This document shows, in pieces, positions 52,186-61,887 of a stretch of DNA of 64,000 nucleotides. The notes under the pieces are model-generated. The model searched no databases, was not told the DNA's origin, and saw only the letters and a list, made by a program, of their open reading frames with translations. The DNA comes from Cytophagaceae bacterium (lineage in GTDB: Bacteria > Bacteroidota > Bacteroidia > Cytophagales > Spirosomataceae). Within the stretch, counting starts at the first letter, position 1; each line of letters opens with the position of its first letter. Both the position numbers and the translations under genes were made by a program. The stretch spans positions 2,418,001 to 2,482,000 of the forward strand of contig JADKIR010000004.1 of NCBI GenBank assembly GCA_016722655.1. Direction: 5' to 3'.

Positions 52186-53293
52186 CAATTTTTTCTCCAA
52201 TTACCTCCAATAATTCCTCTGCATTTTCGATGGCATATTCCGGAGTATAATTTTCAGTTAATTGGTACAAATGCACAATATTCTCATTTTTTAATTCTGA
52301 AATATTGGCATCAGCCTTTCCCGCTACTAAAATCACTTTTTTGTTGTGTTTTTTACAAAGATTCAAAACTGCCGAAACCAGCTTTCCTACAAATGTTTGG
52401 CTATCGATTTTCCCTTCTCCTGAAATGACCCAATCTGCATTTTTGATTTTTTCTTCCAGATTGCAATAATTGAAAATCAATCCGGTACCCGAAACAATTT
52501 TTCCATTCAAAAAAACCATCCCGCCACCGGCCAATCCACCCGCTGAACCGCTTCCGGGGATATTTTGGAGGTTCAAGCCGAATTCTATTTCTACGATTTT
52601 GGCAAAGTTTTTCAACCCATCGTCCAGCAATTTGATTTCATATTCAAATGCCCCTTTTTGTTTTCCAAAAACTTTGGCTGCACCGTTTTCACCATAAAAT
52701 GGATTGGTGACATCCGTGGCTATTTTCACTTCGATACCTTCCAAAATATTAATCTCCGGAGGACTCAAGTGGTTGATTTTCTCAAGATTTTCTGCAAAAG
52801 GCTCTACAAAATCACCATATTCATCTCTAAAAACCCATCCCAATTCTGAAGCCATACCTATTCCGGCATCATTGGTAGCTGAACCGCCCACAAAAAGTAT
52901 GATTTTTTTCGCCCCAACTTCTATGGCTTGCTTTATTTGCTGACCTACGCCCATTGTGGTGGCGATGAGTGGGTTTCTTTCTTCTGGCTTTAACAACTCC
53001 AAACCGGCAGTTTGAGCCATTTCGATGAGTGCAATTTTTTCTTTTTTATTGAATAAAAAAAAGGCCTCAGTCTCAGCAGACAAAGGCCCGGAATATTTTC
53101 CTGAAATGATCTGAAAATCCTCTGAATTACTACTCAAAATAGCTTCCAAAGTGCCCTCTCCACCATCAGCCAATGGTACTTTTTCTATTATTGCTTCAGG
53201 ATTTTTACTTAAAATTCCCTTCGAAATAGCATCAGCCACTTTTCCGGCTCGAAGCGAACCCTTGAAAGAATCAGATGCGATCAGGATTTTCAT
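52169..53293 (-). CDS. Glycerate kinase (GlxK type)
   Basis: A 374-residue GlxK-family glycerate kinase that makes 2- or 3-phosphoglycerate. Motifs: KILIASDSFKGSLRA, KVPLADGGEGTLEA, LFVGGSATNDAGIGMASELG, GSGSAGGLAGG, ISGEGKIDSQTF and a final helix. The ATG at 53293 overlaps the response-regulator stop as TGATG; a GTG one codon earlier is possible. Cotranscription with LytTR is likely although functional linkage is not obvious. 3' end overlaps the GIN-domain gene convergently. Confidence 0.92.
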   Translation of the reverse strand: MKILIASDSFKGSLRAGKVADAISKGILSKNPEAIIEKVPLADGGEGTLEAILSSNSEDFQIISGKYSGPLSAETEAFFLFNKKEKIALIEMAQTAGLELLKPEERNPLIATTMGVGQQIKQAIEVGAKKIILFVGGSATNDAGIGMASELGWVFRDEYGDFVEPFAENLEKINHLSPPEINILEGIEVKIATDVTNPFYGENGAAKVFGKQKGAFEYEIKLLDDGLKNFAKIVEIEFGLNLQNIPGSGSAGGLAGGGMVFLNGKIVSGTGLIFNYCNLEEKIKNADWVISGEGKIDSQTFVGKLVSAVLNLCKKHNKKVILVAGKADANISELKNENIVHLYQLTENYTPEYAIENAEELLEVIGEKIAISMV

Positions 53294-54039
53294 CACAAGC
53301 TCATCAAGTCCTTAAATTTGATGGCCTGGCGACGAGAAATTTCGATTTTTTCCAATGGTGTAGTTTTTTCTCCACTTTTAATGGTCACCAATAAGCCGCC
53401 CGAAAACCATGGCTCGATTTTTTCGACCCATTGAAGATTAATGATATGCTTTCTGTTGGCTCTGAAAAAACTTTTTGGGTCTAGTCTTTCCTCCAGGCTG
53501 TTTAATGACTTCAAAATCATAGGTTTCTGATCCTCGAAGTGTAATCTCACATAGTTGCCCATCGACTCAAAAAGACGAACTTTTCCCAGCTTCACAAACC
53601 AGCATTTTTCGCCATCCTTCACAAAAACCTGATCACTTTCGGTTAGATAGGAGCGGCCCGGGTCAGAGTTTAACTGGGCTGTCCTCTTTAACTCTTCTTC
53701 CACTTTCGCAATGGCTTCTGCCAACCTGCCGCTATCGATGGGTTTCATAAGATAATCGAGAGCGTTATATTCAAAAGCCTTCAATGCGTACTCGTCATAA
53801 GCTGTGGTAAAAATCACCTCAGGGACACGGTCTTCAATGATTTCGAGCAATTCAAATCCATTTTTTCCAGGCATCTGTATGTCCAGAAAGAGCAAATCGG
53901 GTTGATGCTCATCTATCAATTCTATGGCTTCGTCAGCATTGGCGGCTTCGGCCACGACTTGTATTTTTGGGAAATCTTCCAGCAATCTTTTCAACTCATT
54001 GCGGGCAAGTCTTTCGTCGTCTATGATAATCGTTTTCAT
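53293..54039 (-). CDS. LytTR-family response regulator
   Basis: A 248-residue regulator. The receiver domain (1-120) has the acidic pocket (IIDDERLA), phosphoacceptor in LLFLDIQMPGKNGFE, the threonine/alanine FTTAYD and the lysine in YLMKPID. The C-terminal LytTR DNA-binding domain (about 145-248) has RLFESMGNYVRLHF and FRANRKHIINL. It lies 26 bp after the sensor kinase gene, as a two-component pair. Target genes are not determined. Confidence 0.95.
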   Translation of the reverse strand: MKTIIIDDERLARNELKRLLEDFPKIQVVAEAANADEAIELIDEHQPDLLFLDIQMPGKNGFELLEIIEDRVPEVIFTTAYDEYALKAFEYNALDYLMKPIDSGRLAEAIAKVEEELKRTAQLNSDPGRSYLTESDQVFVKDGEKCWFVKLGKVRLFESMGNYVRLHFEDQKPMILKSLNSLEERLDPKSFFRANRKHIINLQWVEKIEPWFSGGLLVTIKSGEKTTPLEKIEISRRQAIKFKDLMSL

Positions 54040-54065
54040 ATTGTAAAATATTAAATATCAGTATT

Positions 54066-55118
54066 TTAATTAGCTAAAGGAATTTTTATAACTGCACAAA
54101 CAGTCTGATTGTCTTCCTGAAAAATCTCAAATCGGGCATTAGGGCCATATAAGATATTAAGTCTTTTTTCTGTATTTGGCAAACCAAAACCTCCGTCGTC
54201 TCTAGGGTTATTATTTCTTTCCAAAACTCCTGTGTTTCTGATTCTTATCTCAAGATATTCGTTGGTTTTTGAAGTATTTATTTCCACAAAACCCCATTTT
54301 GCTGCTTTTTGCACCCCGTGTTTTATGGCATTTTCGACCAAAGTCTGGAGCATCATTGGAGGCACCTCCACATTAAGTGTGTCGGGGTCAGTATTCCATG
54401 AAATCTGTAACCGTTCTTCATATCTTACCTTTTCCAATGCCAGGTAGTCTTCAATAGTTTTCAGCTCTTCTTTGAGTGAAATGGTGGTTTTTCGATCTGC
54501 CACCAAAGAACTCCTGAGGATATTTGATAACTGGGTGATGCCTTTTTGGGCTTTTTTTGGATCTTCCAATATCAATGCTCTGATAGAATTGAGGGCATTA
54601 AACATGAAATGGGGGTTGATTTGTGCCCTCAAAATTTTAGCTTCAGAGGCTTGTATGGAGGCCTGCATTTTGATACGTTCTATGGCATCATTGCGTCGTT
54701 CGGTAGTATAGGCATAAAAAATATAAATCAAAACCCAGATGATAATAGGCTTGCTGAGGTTGATAAAATAGGTGATGTCGAGCAAAATCCAGTTGGAATT
54801 TGAGAAATCAAGGATGTTTTCGTCTAAAGAAATGTTTACTGCCGCCATGAGGGCAGTCATCAACAGAATTCCAATCAGACTTCTTGCCGCCAGGCTGGGA
54901 AGAGAAAGCTTGACCCAATTGTATGTTTTGAAAAATACCCTGAAAAAATGTGTGAGTGATATGCCCAATAAAATATTGATGGTGGCATTAAACATCAGGT
55001 TTTCGACTTCTTCGTAATTAAATGAAAACAAAACCAGATAATTGGACAACTCGGTAGCCAGAATGTAAAATGTCCATCCGACCACCTGAAAAACCCAATA
55101 CGACTGTTTGAAATTCAT
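54066..55118 (-). CDS. LytS/YehU-type sensor histidine kinase
   Basis: A 350-residue kinase from the ATG at 55118 (a TTG lies 27 bp upstream). Four membrane segments (about residues 10-140) precede the HisKA_7 (His_kinase) domain: QINPHFMFNALNSIRALI with the phosphoaccepting histidine, and ATP-binding LVENAIKHGVQKA with N-box and GFGLPNTEKRLNILYG G-box. Signal unknown. It pairs with the LytTR regulator at 53293. Confidence 0.92.
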   Translation of the reverse strand: MNFKQSYWVFQVVGWTFYILATELSNYLVLFSFNYEEVENLMFNATINILLGISLTHFFRVFFKTYNWVKLSLPSLAARSLIGILLMTALMAAVNISLDENILDFSNSNWILLDITYFINLSKPIIIWVLIYIFYAYTTERRNDAIERIKMQASIQASEAKILRAQINPHFMFNALNSIRALILEDPKKAQKGITQLSNILRSSLVADRKTTISLKEELKTIEDYLALEKVRYEERLQISWNTDPDTLNVEVPPMMLQTLVENAIKHGVQKAAKWGFVEINTSKTNEYLEIRIRNTGVLERNNNPRDDGGFGLPNTEKRLNILYGPNARFEIFQEDNQTVCAVIKIPLAN

Positions 55119-55225
55119 AAAAATTGTTTTATCAAAATTACTCAATTAGTTTTTTGACTCACAATTTTATTGATTATCGGAGATATTTTACACTGAAAGG
55201 TCTTTTTTCGCTAAAAAATATATTT

Positions 55226-55897
55226 TCAAAAATTTGCAGAAAGATTAACTTCCTGTTCAACTGCCTTTCCTAAAAACTCGAAATGACTCGTATCGTTGGA
55301 AATAATGATTTCAAAATTTTCGGTTTCATAATCGTAAACCAACTTGTATAAACAGGTATTCTGGTGGGGAAAAGTATCCATGTCAGAAAGTGGTTTTTTA
55401 GAAATCATGGTCAGTAAAATCCTCATAGCCCTGCCATGCATGGCTATTAAAACCAAGTTTTCATGTTGATTTTGGATAACCTTTTTCAAACCTTCAGACA
55501 ATCTTTTTACAACATCTTCGGGGCTTTCGCCACCTTCAACAGGCAGATGGGTTTCACCTTCCTGCCATTTTTTCAATATATAAGCATAATAATCATTGTC
55601 GGCGTCGGTGGGTTCAATTCCTTCTTTAATACCCCAGCTAATCTCATTGAATTCCGGTATGATTTCATGGGGTAATTCGGCCTCAAGAAAAGAACTGACC
55701 GTCTGGTGGGTGCGGATTAACGCCGAGGTATATATTTTTTGAAAAGGTACTGATTTGTATTTTTGAAAAAATGCTTCGGCTTGCTGGCGGCCGGTTTCAT
55801 TGAGGTCGGCATCTATTCCGCTTCCCTGCACTATTCCTTTTTTATTGTAGTCTGTTTCACCGTGTCTGATCAGATAAATCTCCTTTTTTAATACCAC
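55226..55897 (-). CDS. Histidine phosphatase family protein
   Basis: A 223-residue phosphoglycerate-mutase-like enzyme. The catalytic RHGETDYN (about residues 11-18), an arginine in LIRTHQTV, the acid ISWGIKEGI and the second catalytic histidine in AMHGRAMRIL are intact. Substrate is unknown; cofactor-dependent mutase, ribazole phosphatase and broad phosphatase remain possible. The start is GTG (55897). It is divergent from the thioesterase gene with 37 bp between starts. Confidence 0.87.
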   Translation of the reverse strand: MVLKKEIYLIRHGETDYNKKGIVQGSGIDADLNETGRQQAEAFFQKYKSVPFQKIYTSALIRTHQTVSSFLEAELPHEIIPEFNEISWGIKEGIEPTDADNDYYAYILKKWQEGETHLPVEGGESPEDVVKRLSEGLKKVIQNQHENLVLIAMHGRAMRILLTMISKKPLSDMDTFPHQNTCLYKLVYDYETENFEIIISNDTSHFEFLGKAVEQEVNLSANF

Positions 55898-55934
55898 CTG
55901 CTTTGATTATTTTTGACAAAAATACGGATATTTG

Positions 55935-56348
55935 ATGTTTAATAAATCTATAAGTTTACAAAATCTTAACGATTTCGGCGTTAATAATATGGCCGGTTTT
56001 CTGGGGATTGAATTTACAGAAATCGGATCTGATTTTTTGAAAGCAAAAATGCCGGTTACAGACAGGACCCGTCAACCATTTGGGGTACTTCATGGCGGTG
56101 CTTCGGTGGCATTTGCAGAGACCCTGGGAAGTGTGGCATCATTTTTATGCCTCGAAAATCCGGAAAAACAAAGGGCTGTTGGGCTTGAAATCAATGCCAA
56201 TCACCTCAGGCCAGTTTCTGAAGGCTGGGTTTTTGGGATTGTAGAATCTGTACATTTGGGTAAAAAAACGCACATTTGGGAGATAAAAATCGTTGATAGT
56301 AATAATAAGCCGGTTTGTGTTTCCAGAATCACCATAATGGTTGTCTGA
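55935..56348 (+). CDS. Hotdog-fold acyl-CoA thioesterase (PaaI/YbgC-like)
   Basis: A 137-residue protein from the ATG at 55935 (a TTG one codon before is less likely). The PaaI-type pattern is seen: FLGIEFTEIGSDFLKAKMPV, QPFGVLHGGASVAFAETLGSVAS with the catalytic glutamate after HGG, and LEINANHLRPVSEGWVFG. Substrate is not known, though DHNA-CoA hydrolases of menaquinone synthesis look similar. It is followed by an outer-membrane beta-barrel gene. Confidence 0.87.
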   Translation: MFNKSISLQNLNDFGVNNMAGFLGIEFTEIGSDFLKAKMPVTDRTRQPFGVLHGGASVAFAETLGSVASFLCLENPEKQRAVGLEINANHLRPVSEGWVFGIVESVHLGKKTHIWEIKIVDSNNKPVCVSRITIMVV

Positions 56349-56396
56349 AATGTATCCTTTGGCTCAATTTTTGCATGTATTTTCGGTTAATAAGGG

Positions 56397-57218
56397 ATGA
56401 TTATGCACAAAAAAATATTTTGGTTTTTTCTGTTTTTTTTAATCTCAAAAGCCGGATTTTCTCAAATTGTAGAATCCGATAGCTCAATCGCAGAAAAAGA
56501 TACCTCCGGAAACCTTGAAATCATTAAGTTAAAATACGATACTTTAAGCTATGCAGAAGAGTATCGGAGGGACTATTGGCGGTATCAATCGGGACTAAGA
56601 TTTGGAATAAGCCAGGGTAGGTTTTTTATCAATGAATATACCATTGACCGTTTGAGTCCATCCGGCAACCCTGTGATAGATGCAAATGGCAAAATTGTAA
56701 AAAATACTTTGATCAATAACGATACATACAATACCGGTTTTAATACAGGTCTATTCATGAGAATGGTTAGAGGGTCGTTTATGTTTCAACCTGAGTTAAT
56801 TTATTCTTCAAAATCAGGGATTTTTGATATTTTGAATACAGACGGAAGCCTGAGTAAGCGGGTTAAAGGGAGCATTTCTTCAATAGATGTGCCGGCATTA
56901 ATTGGGGTCAGGTCAAAAACAAGCCGGGTATTTTTAGGGCCAACATTCAATTTTCCTTTTGCGATGAATTCAGAGATGAAAAACGCACTCAAAGATTTCA
57001 AAAATGAGAAACAACTTAACCATAAGTTTTTCAATCGCCCTATTATGAATTTTAATGTCGGTTTTGGCTTTGAATTCAGTTCTTTCTTCTTTGACGTCCG
57101 CTTTGAAAAAGGGATAAAATCTTATTCAGTTCAGACACTGGGTCCGGTTAGTTCTCCCAAAGTATTCAATCTTATGACCGATGCTTTTCATTTTAATATC
57201 GGATATATCAAAAAATAA
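56397..57218 (+). CDS. Outer-membrane beta-barrel (PorT-like) protein
   Basis: A 273-residue secreted protein with a signal peptide (residues 1-22, ending SKAGFSQ). The mature part contains alternating strands ending in a barrel-like FNIGYIKK tail: GLRFGISQGRF, GLFMRMVRGSFMFQPELIYSSK, DVPALIGVRSKTSRVFLGPTF and FNVGFGFEFSSFFFDVRFEKG. This is the pattern of the PorT/OmpW-type small barrels of Bacteroidota. Function is not known. Confidence 0.75.
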   Translation: MIMHKKIFWFFLFFLISKAGFSQIVESDSSIAEKDTSGNLEIIKLKYDTLSYAEEYRRDYWRYQSGLRFGISQGRFFINEYTIDRLSPSGNPVIDANGKIVKNTLINNDTYNTGFNTGLFMRMVRGSFMFQPELIYSSKSGIFDILNTDGSLSKRVKGSISSIDVPALIGVRSKTSRVFLGPTFNFPFAMNSEMKNALKDFKNEKQLNHKFFNRPIMNFNVGFGFEFSSFFFDVRFEKGIKSYSVQTLGPVSSPKVFNLMTDAFHFNIGYIKK

Positions 57219-57264
57219 TTTTTAGACTTCGGATTTCAGGCTTATTTTTGAAGAAAAACACTTC

Positions 57265-58173
57265 ATGAAGGCTTTAGTTTTGGGTGGTGGTTCACTAAAA
57301 GGTGCCTGGCAGGTGGGTGCGATTCAGGCTGTTTTGGAAACTGGGTTTCAACCCGAAATGATATATGGTATTTCAGCAGGTGCCCTAAATGCCAGTTTTA
57401 TGGTCAACGAAGCCGGACATCAATTTGCAAAAAACAAGACTGTGGATTGGGATCTTGTAAACAAAAAACTCCTCAGATTTTGGCTTGAAAACATCACCAA
57501 ACCCGCCGATATTGGAATCTTAAAGTCTAAATGGTCTTTGGGAATCGACACCCTCATGAGTCGTTTTGATGGGCTGCTTGACACCAATCCTCTTCACGAA
57601 AAACTCAAAAAATACATTGATTTAACTACCTTACGCAGAAGCCCGATTGCCTTGAAAGTGGGTGCTGTAAACATCAATACCGGTGAAATGCACTATGCCG
57701 ACCCGCTTGAACAACATTTTTTGGATTATCTGAGGGCCAGTAGCTCATTACCGATTATCATGCCGGCGATTCAGATTGGCGGTGATTATAAGAACGCCTT
57801 TCTTGATGGTGGGCTGCGGGAAGTTGTACCGGTCAAAAAAGCCATAGAAGACGGTGCCACTGAGATTTATGCCATAGCTACACATCCCAAAAAAAGAGAC
57901 ATGGAGCCGATTAACTACCGGAATCTACTTTCATTAATCGACAGAATTAAGGATATTTCGGTTAACCAATTTGAAAATAATGATCTGGAATGGGCGGAAC
58001 ATTACAACGAAAGTCTGATGTCAATTGCGGGATTTTCGTTAAATAAAAAAATAAAACTAACAGTAATCAGACCAGACGAGACGGTTTCGGTTAAGCTCAC
58101 CGAATTTACCATTGATGATATAAAACACGTTATAAAAGCCGGTTATGAAAAAGCTTACACGGTTTTACATTAG
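57265..58173 (+). CDS. Patatin-like phospholipase
   Basis: A 302-residue patatin-family lipid acyl hydrolase. The oxyanion loop is GGGSLKG (residues 6-12), the nucleophile elbow GISAG (residues 34-38, Ser36) and the dyad aspartate D181 in LDGGLRE. Length suits the single-domain bacterial group. No signal peptide is visible. It converges with the MFS gene, overlapping by 4 bp at the stops. Confidence 0.92.
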   Translation: MKALVLGGGSLKGAWQVGAIQAVLETGFQPEMIYGISAGALNASFMVNEAGHQFAKNKTVDWDLVNKKLLRFWLENITKPADIGILKSKWSLGIDTLMSRFDGLLDTNPLHEKLKKYIDLTTLRRSPIALKVGAVNINTGEMHYADPLEQHFLDYLRASSSLPIIMPAIQIGGDYKNAFLDGGLREVVPVKKAIEDGATEIYAIATHPKKRDMEPINYRNLLSLIDRIKDISVNQFENNDLEWAEHYNESLMSIAGFSLNKKIKLTVIRPDETVSVKLTEFTIDDIKHVIKAGYEKAYTVLH

Positions 58174-59333
58174 AAAAGTTTTACTCTTCGGGAGTTAAAT
58201 ACCCAGGCAATTCCTAAAAAGGCCACCAAACCAAATGCTATGGGTAGTGAGAATGATTTGCTGATAAACCCAATTATGACAGGTCCAAAAAGGAAACCTC
58301 CCATTGCAAAAGTATTGAGCATAGCAAGGCCGGAACCTTTGGCCATTCCGGGGGCTCTGGCAGCACTCGCATAAAGAATAGGTGCACCGCAACTTACTCC
58401 AGCACCTACAAATGCAAAACCAATAATTGTAGAAAATGTAAAAGGAAAAAAGATGGAAATGCTAATTCCAATAATACTCAAAATGCCTCCGTAAATCAGA
58501 ACTTTATTGGCACCATACATCGGAATGATTTTATCGCCTAAAAACCTCCCCAAAGCCATAAAAAGAGAGTATCCTGCCAGTCCCCAGCCTTCAAAATAGG
58601 TACTTGTGTTTACGATATCCCGCATATACACCGCACTCCAGTCGGCCATGGTGCCTTCAGTCACGTTGATACAGATACTTATCAGAATCATCAGCAAAAA
58701 ACTGCCTTTGGGTAGCATGAACTTACTTTTTTGGCCAGTATTTTCTATTTTCTCATCTTGAATTTTATAAATGTTGTTTTTTGCAAATAGCATTGAAGAA
58801 AAGAGAATTGCTGCCAAAGCCGCCATATATACCCCCGGAAGGATTTTTAAACCGCCAAAAAAGCTCGACAAAATAGAACCGAACATCAAGCCAATACTAA
58901 ACATGCCGTGATTGGTACTCATGATTTTTACCTTTTGCTGGTGCTCAATGGCACTTACGCAAGTATTCATACCCACGTTGGTGACAGAAAGTGAGCTGCC
59001 ACCCAAAAAAAGCATTAAAGAAAGCAGCGATAAAACCGGAGACCAGAGCAGTATTGAAAAAGAAAGCAGCATCGCACTTAATCCCAGGATGGTGGTTTTT
59101 TTCATCCCGATTTTTCTCACCAAAATCGCCCCCAAAGAATTCATACTCAAGGCTCCAAAAGGTAAACTCAGCAATAAAAGCCCCAATTGTGCATCATCAA
59201 GGTCAAATTTGGTTTTCACAAATGGGATATAGGTAGCCCAGCTTCCTATCAATAATCCAACTGAAATGAAAATGATGCCTATAGAGTAGCTTTGTTTGTT
59301 GCCTAAAAAATCTTTGGTTAAATGCGAAAACAT
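58170..59333 (-). CDS. MFS transporter
   Basis: A 387-residue protein of about twelve membrane segments. It has the usual MFS motif after segment 2 (GAILVRKIGMKKTT), a G-rich helix 5 (SIGLMFGSILSSFFGG), and later GRFLGDKIIPMYGANKVLIYG. The overall pattern is close to YbjJ/fucose-permease-like carriers; substrate unknown. The gene is divergent from pafA with 193 bp between starts. Confidence 0.9.
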   Translation of the reverse strand: MFSHLTKDFLGNKQSYSIGIIFISVGLLIGSWATYIPFVKTKFDLDDAQLGLLLLSLPFGALSMNSLGAILVRKIGMKKTTILGLSAMLLSFSILLWSPVLSLLSLMLFLGGSSLSVTNVGMNTCVSAIEHQQKVKIMSTNHGMFSIGLMFGSILSSFFGGLKILPGVYMAALAAILFSSMLFAKNNIYKIQDEKIENTGQKSKFMLPKGSFLLMILISICINVTEGTMADWSAVYMRDIVNTSTYFEGWGLAGYSLFMALGRFLGDKIIPMYGANKVLIYGGILSIIGISISIFFPFTFSTIIGFAFVGAGVSCGAPILYASAARAPGMAKGSGLAMLNTFAMGGFLFGPVIIGFISKSFSLPIAFGLVAFLGIAWVFNSRRVKLF

Positions 59334-59477
59334 GGTTTATTAAAAAATCAAGACGCAATTTACCATTTTATTATGGTTTTTTCGGTCAAAAAGCTAAATG
59401 CAGAAGCTATAAAACCAGATTCAATTTTATTTTTTTGTAAAAAAACACAATTACAGGGATTTAGAACCATCGTTTAG

Positions 59478-59508
59478 GTTGAATAAAAACATTATTAAAT
59501 TACTTTTG
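59478..59508 (+). promoter_or_regulatory. Candidate Bacteroidota promoter of pafA-like gene
   Basis: A -7 box TACTTTTG (TAnnTTTG, 59501-59508) is preceded by GTTG at 59478-59481 with a 19-bp spacer, near the phylum consensus TTTG-N19/21-TAnnTTTG. It sits 18 bp before the start codon. Confidence 0.4.
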
Positions 59509-59526
59509 TAAAAAATAAAATTATAA

Positions 59527-61131
59527 ATGAAAATTACACTTTCATCATTATTGTTTTTGGTAGGATTTAATCTTTTCGCTCAACAAGCGGTACCTTCAAA
59601 ACCCAAACTTGTTGTTGGAATTGTGGTAGATCAAATGAGATACGATTACCTCTACAGGTTTTATGATAAATACAAAGCCGGAGGATTGAAAAGATTAATG
59701 ACTCAGGGCTATAACTGCCGCAATCACAACTATCACTATGCTTCTACCGTAACCGGACCAGGCCATGCCCATATTTTCAATGGCTCGGCACCTGCAATAA
59801 GTGGAATCGTAGGAAACGAATGGTATGATAAAACTATTGGAAAGACCATGTATGTTGTATCAGATTCAACAGTTAACGTAGTAGGTGAGGGTAGTGCATC
59901 TGCAGGAAAAATGTCACCAAGAAACATGAAAGTTACCAGCATTACTGACCAACTGAGAATAGCCTCTCAATTTAAATCTAAGGTGGTGGGTATTGCATTT
60001 AAAGACAGAGGAGCTATTTTGCCTGCAGGCCATACGGGTTCTGCTTATTGGTATGATGCCGGCTCGGGCAATTGGATTACAAGCAGTTATTATACAAATG
60101 AATTGCCAGTTTGGGTGAAATCATTCAACGACCGGAAACTACCTCAAAGCTATGTATCTCAAACCTGGAATACCTTGTATCCGATAGAAACTTACACTGA
60201 AACCGAGGCCGATGATCAACCTTATGAAGCCAGTATTTCTGGTGAACCCAAGGCTGTTTTCCCTCATAAAGTTACAATGGGAAGCCTGGCTCAGACGCCA
60301 TTTGGAAATGATCTTACAAAAGAATTTGCATTGGCGGCTATTGATGCTGAAAAATTAGGTCAAAATGGGAATACTGATTTTCTGACGGTTAGTTTTTCGT
60401 CACCAGATTATGCAGGGCATGCTTTTGGTCCCCAAGCCAAAGAGATTGAGGATATGTATTTAAGATTTGATAAAAATATTGAGGAAATACTTAATAAATT
60501 GGATCAGAAATTGGGCAAAGGCAACTATACAGTATTTCTTTCGGCAGATCACGGTGTGGCAGAAATCCCTGCATTTTTGACAAAAAATAAGGTGCCTTCA
60601 GGGATTTTTCTTGGTGGCGAATTAGAGAAAAAATCGGAGGCTATTTTATCTACTGCTTTTGGAGAAGGGAAATATATTGTTTCAGGGGATAATTTTCAGT
60701 TTTACATGAACTTGCCGCTCCTTGCTCAAAAGAAGATAACAATAGACGATGTTGTAAAAGTATTGAAAACTGAATTGACAAAAGAAGAAGGAATATATTC
60801 AGTTTTTAATCTGGAAGATGGCAATACAGCTTCGATTCCCGAATACTACAGATCAAAATTAGCGAACTTATATAACCCGAAAAGAAGTGGAGAAGTTATG
60901 GTTTTGGTTGAACCAGCATGGTTTTCCGGCTATACTAAAGGTACTACTCATGGCACTATGTATGCTTATGATACCCATATTCCATTTTTATTGTTTGGTT
61001 GGGGAATCAACAAAGGAGAAAACCTAAACCCAACTTATACATGTGATGTGGCACCTACTATTGCTATGCTTCTGAAGATTTTGGAACCCAACGGATCAAT
61101 AGGAAAGCCCGTGACAAATGCCTTGAAATAA
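59527..61131 (+). CDS. PafA-type alkaline phosphatase
   Basis: A 534-residue periplasmic phosphomonoesterase. After a signal peptide (ending LFAQQ) comes GIVVDQMRYDYLYRF with a zinc aspartate, and the catalytic threonine T76 in STVTGPGHA. N97 in GNEWYD and K159-D-R161 in FKDRG are at the same spacing as N100, K162 and R164 of Elizabethkingia PafA. The remaining zinc ligands are in SSPDYAGHAFGP and SADHGV. PafA is active without phosphate repression and not inhibited by phosphate in its known form; that is family knowledge. Confidence 0.93.
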   Translation: MKITLSSLLFLVGFNLFAQQAVPSKPKLVVGIVVDQMRYDYLYRFYDKYKAGGLKRLMTQGYNCRNHNYHYASTVTGPGHAHIFNGSAPAISGIVGNEWYDKTIGKTMYVVSDSTVNVVGEGSASAGKMSPRNMKVTSITDQLRIASQFKSKVVGIAFKDRGAILPAGHTGSAYWYDAGSGNWITSSYYTNELPVWVKSFNDRKLPQSYVSQTWNTLYPIETYTETEADDQPYEASISGEPKAVFPHKVTMGSLAQTPFGNDLTKEFALAAIDAEKLGQNGNTDFLTVSFSSPDYAGHAFGPQAKEIEDMYLRFDKNIEEILNKLDQKLGKGNYTVFLSADHGVAEIPAFLTKNKVPSGIFLGGELEKKSEAILSTAFGEGKYIVSGDNFQFYMNLPLLAQKKITIDDVVKVLKTELTKEEGIYSVFNLEDGNTASIPEYYRSKLANLYNPKRSGEVMVLVEPAWFSGYTKGTTHGTMYAYDTHIPFLLFGWGINKGENLNPTYTCDVAPTIAMLLKILEPNGSIGKPVTNALK

Positions 61132-61150
61132 AATATTTATAAGTTAAAAA

Positions 61151-61175
61151 AAAGCCGGTTAGCCGGCTTTTTTTT
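61151..61175. terminator. Bidirectional rho-independent terminator
   Basis: AAAGCCGG (61151-61158), TTAG loop, CCGGCTTT (61163-61170), followed by T to 61175 and preceded by A. It ends pafA on the plus strand and may serve the small gene on the minus strand, whose stop codon lies in it. Confidence 0.82.
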
Positions 61176-61392
61176 ATGGCAAACATTTGCAATAAAAACC
61201 TAAACTATTAAGTTGTTTTTCGATATCCCTGCAAAAAATATTTGAGGACTTTACCCTCAAAATGTATTCAGGATCCCATAAATCAATATTGAATTCAGTT
61301 TCAGGAAATATTCCTTTCAAAAACTTTATTACCCTTTCCGAATCTGCCGGGGTTTCAATATTGGTTTTGAAAATCTCAATTTGAAAATCCAT
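61174..61392 (-). CDS. Small conserved hypothetical protein (HMA-like fold)
   Basis: A 72-residue protein reading MDFQIEIFKTNIETPADSER, then VIKFLKGIFPETEFNIDLWDPEYILRV and a second helix, ending CKCLP. The beta-alpha-beta-beta-alpha-beta order resembles heavy-metal-associated-domain fold small proteins of Bacteroidota, without the CxxC metal motif. Its stop lies in the bidirectional terminator. I cannot assign a function. Confidence 0.65.
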   Translation of the reverse strand: MDFQIEIFKTNIETPADSERVIKFLKGIFPETEFNIDLWDPEYILRVKSSNIFCRDIEKQLNSLGFYCKCLP

Positions 61393-61460
61393 AGTAGTAC
61401 TTTGGGCAATTGGCTTAAAAGCGAGGTTTTTAATATTTTGAAAAATGCAAACGAATTTTA

Positions 61461-61871
61461 TTAATTTTCTAAATCAGCAATTACAATTTTTTTCATACTC
61501 ATTAGTTTTTCCATGGCATTAGTTGAACTTAAAAGACTTCCCAGGTTTTTAGGGACTATCTGCCACGAAAAACCAAATTTGTCTTTTAACCAACCACATT
61601 GACTTTCAGAGCCACCATCGGACGTAAGGGTGTTCCAGTAATAATCAATTTCTTCCTGAGAATCACAATTTACTACTAAGGACACTGATTCATTGAATTT
61701 AAAATGTGGGCCGCCATTAAGAGCCATGGTTTTCATTCCATTGATTTCAAAAAGCACCACCATCGGGTTTTCAGAAATTATTTTTGAATCAGGAAAAACC
61801 GAGCAATAATAATCGGCGGCTTCTTTTGCATTTTGATTAAACCACAAACAGGGGTAAGGTTTTTCTGCCAT
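61461..61871 (-). CDS. VOC-family protein (PhnB/3-demethylubiquinone methyltransferase-like)
   Basis: A 136-residue VOC protein: PYPCLWFNQNAKEAADYYCSVFPDSKI, then MVVLFEINGMKTMALNGGPHFKFN, DYYWNTLTSDGGSESQCGWLKDKFG and SWQIVPKNL. This is the PhnB-like arrangement. The reaction is unknown. It is the last of three minus-strand genes read toward it (SRPBCC, GyrI-like, VOC), which commonly cluster in stress or antibiotic-response loci. Confidence 0.88.
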   Translation of the reverse strand: MAEKPYPCLWFNQNAKEAADYYCSVFPDSKIISENPMVVLFEINGMKTMALNGGPHFKFNESVSLVVNCDSQEEIDYYWNTLTSDGGSESQCGWLKDKFGFSWQIVPKNLGSLLSSTNAMEKLMSMKKIVIADLEN

Positions 61872-61887
61872 TTTTTATATAAAAGGT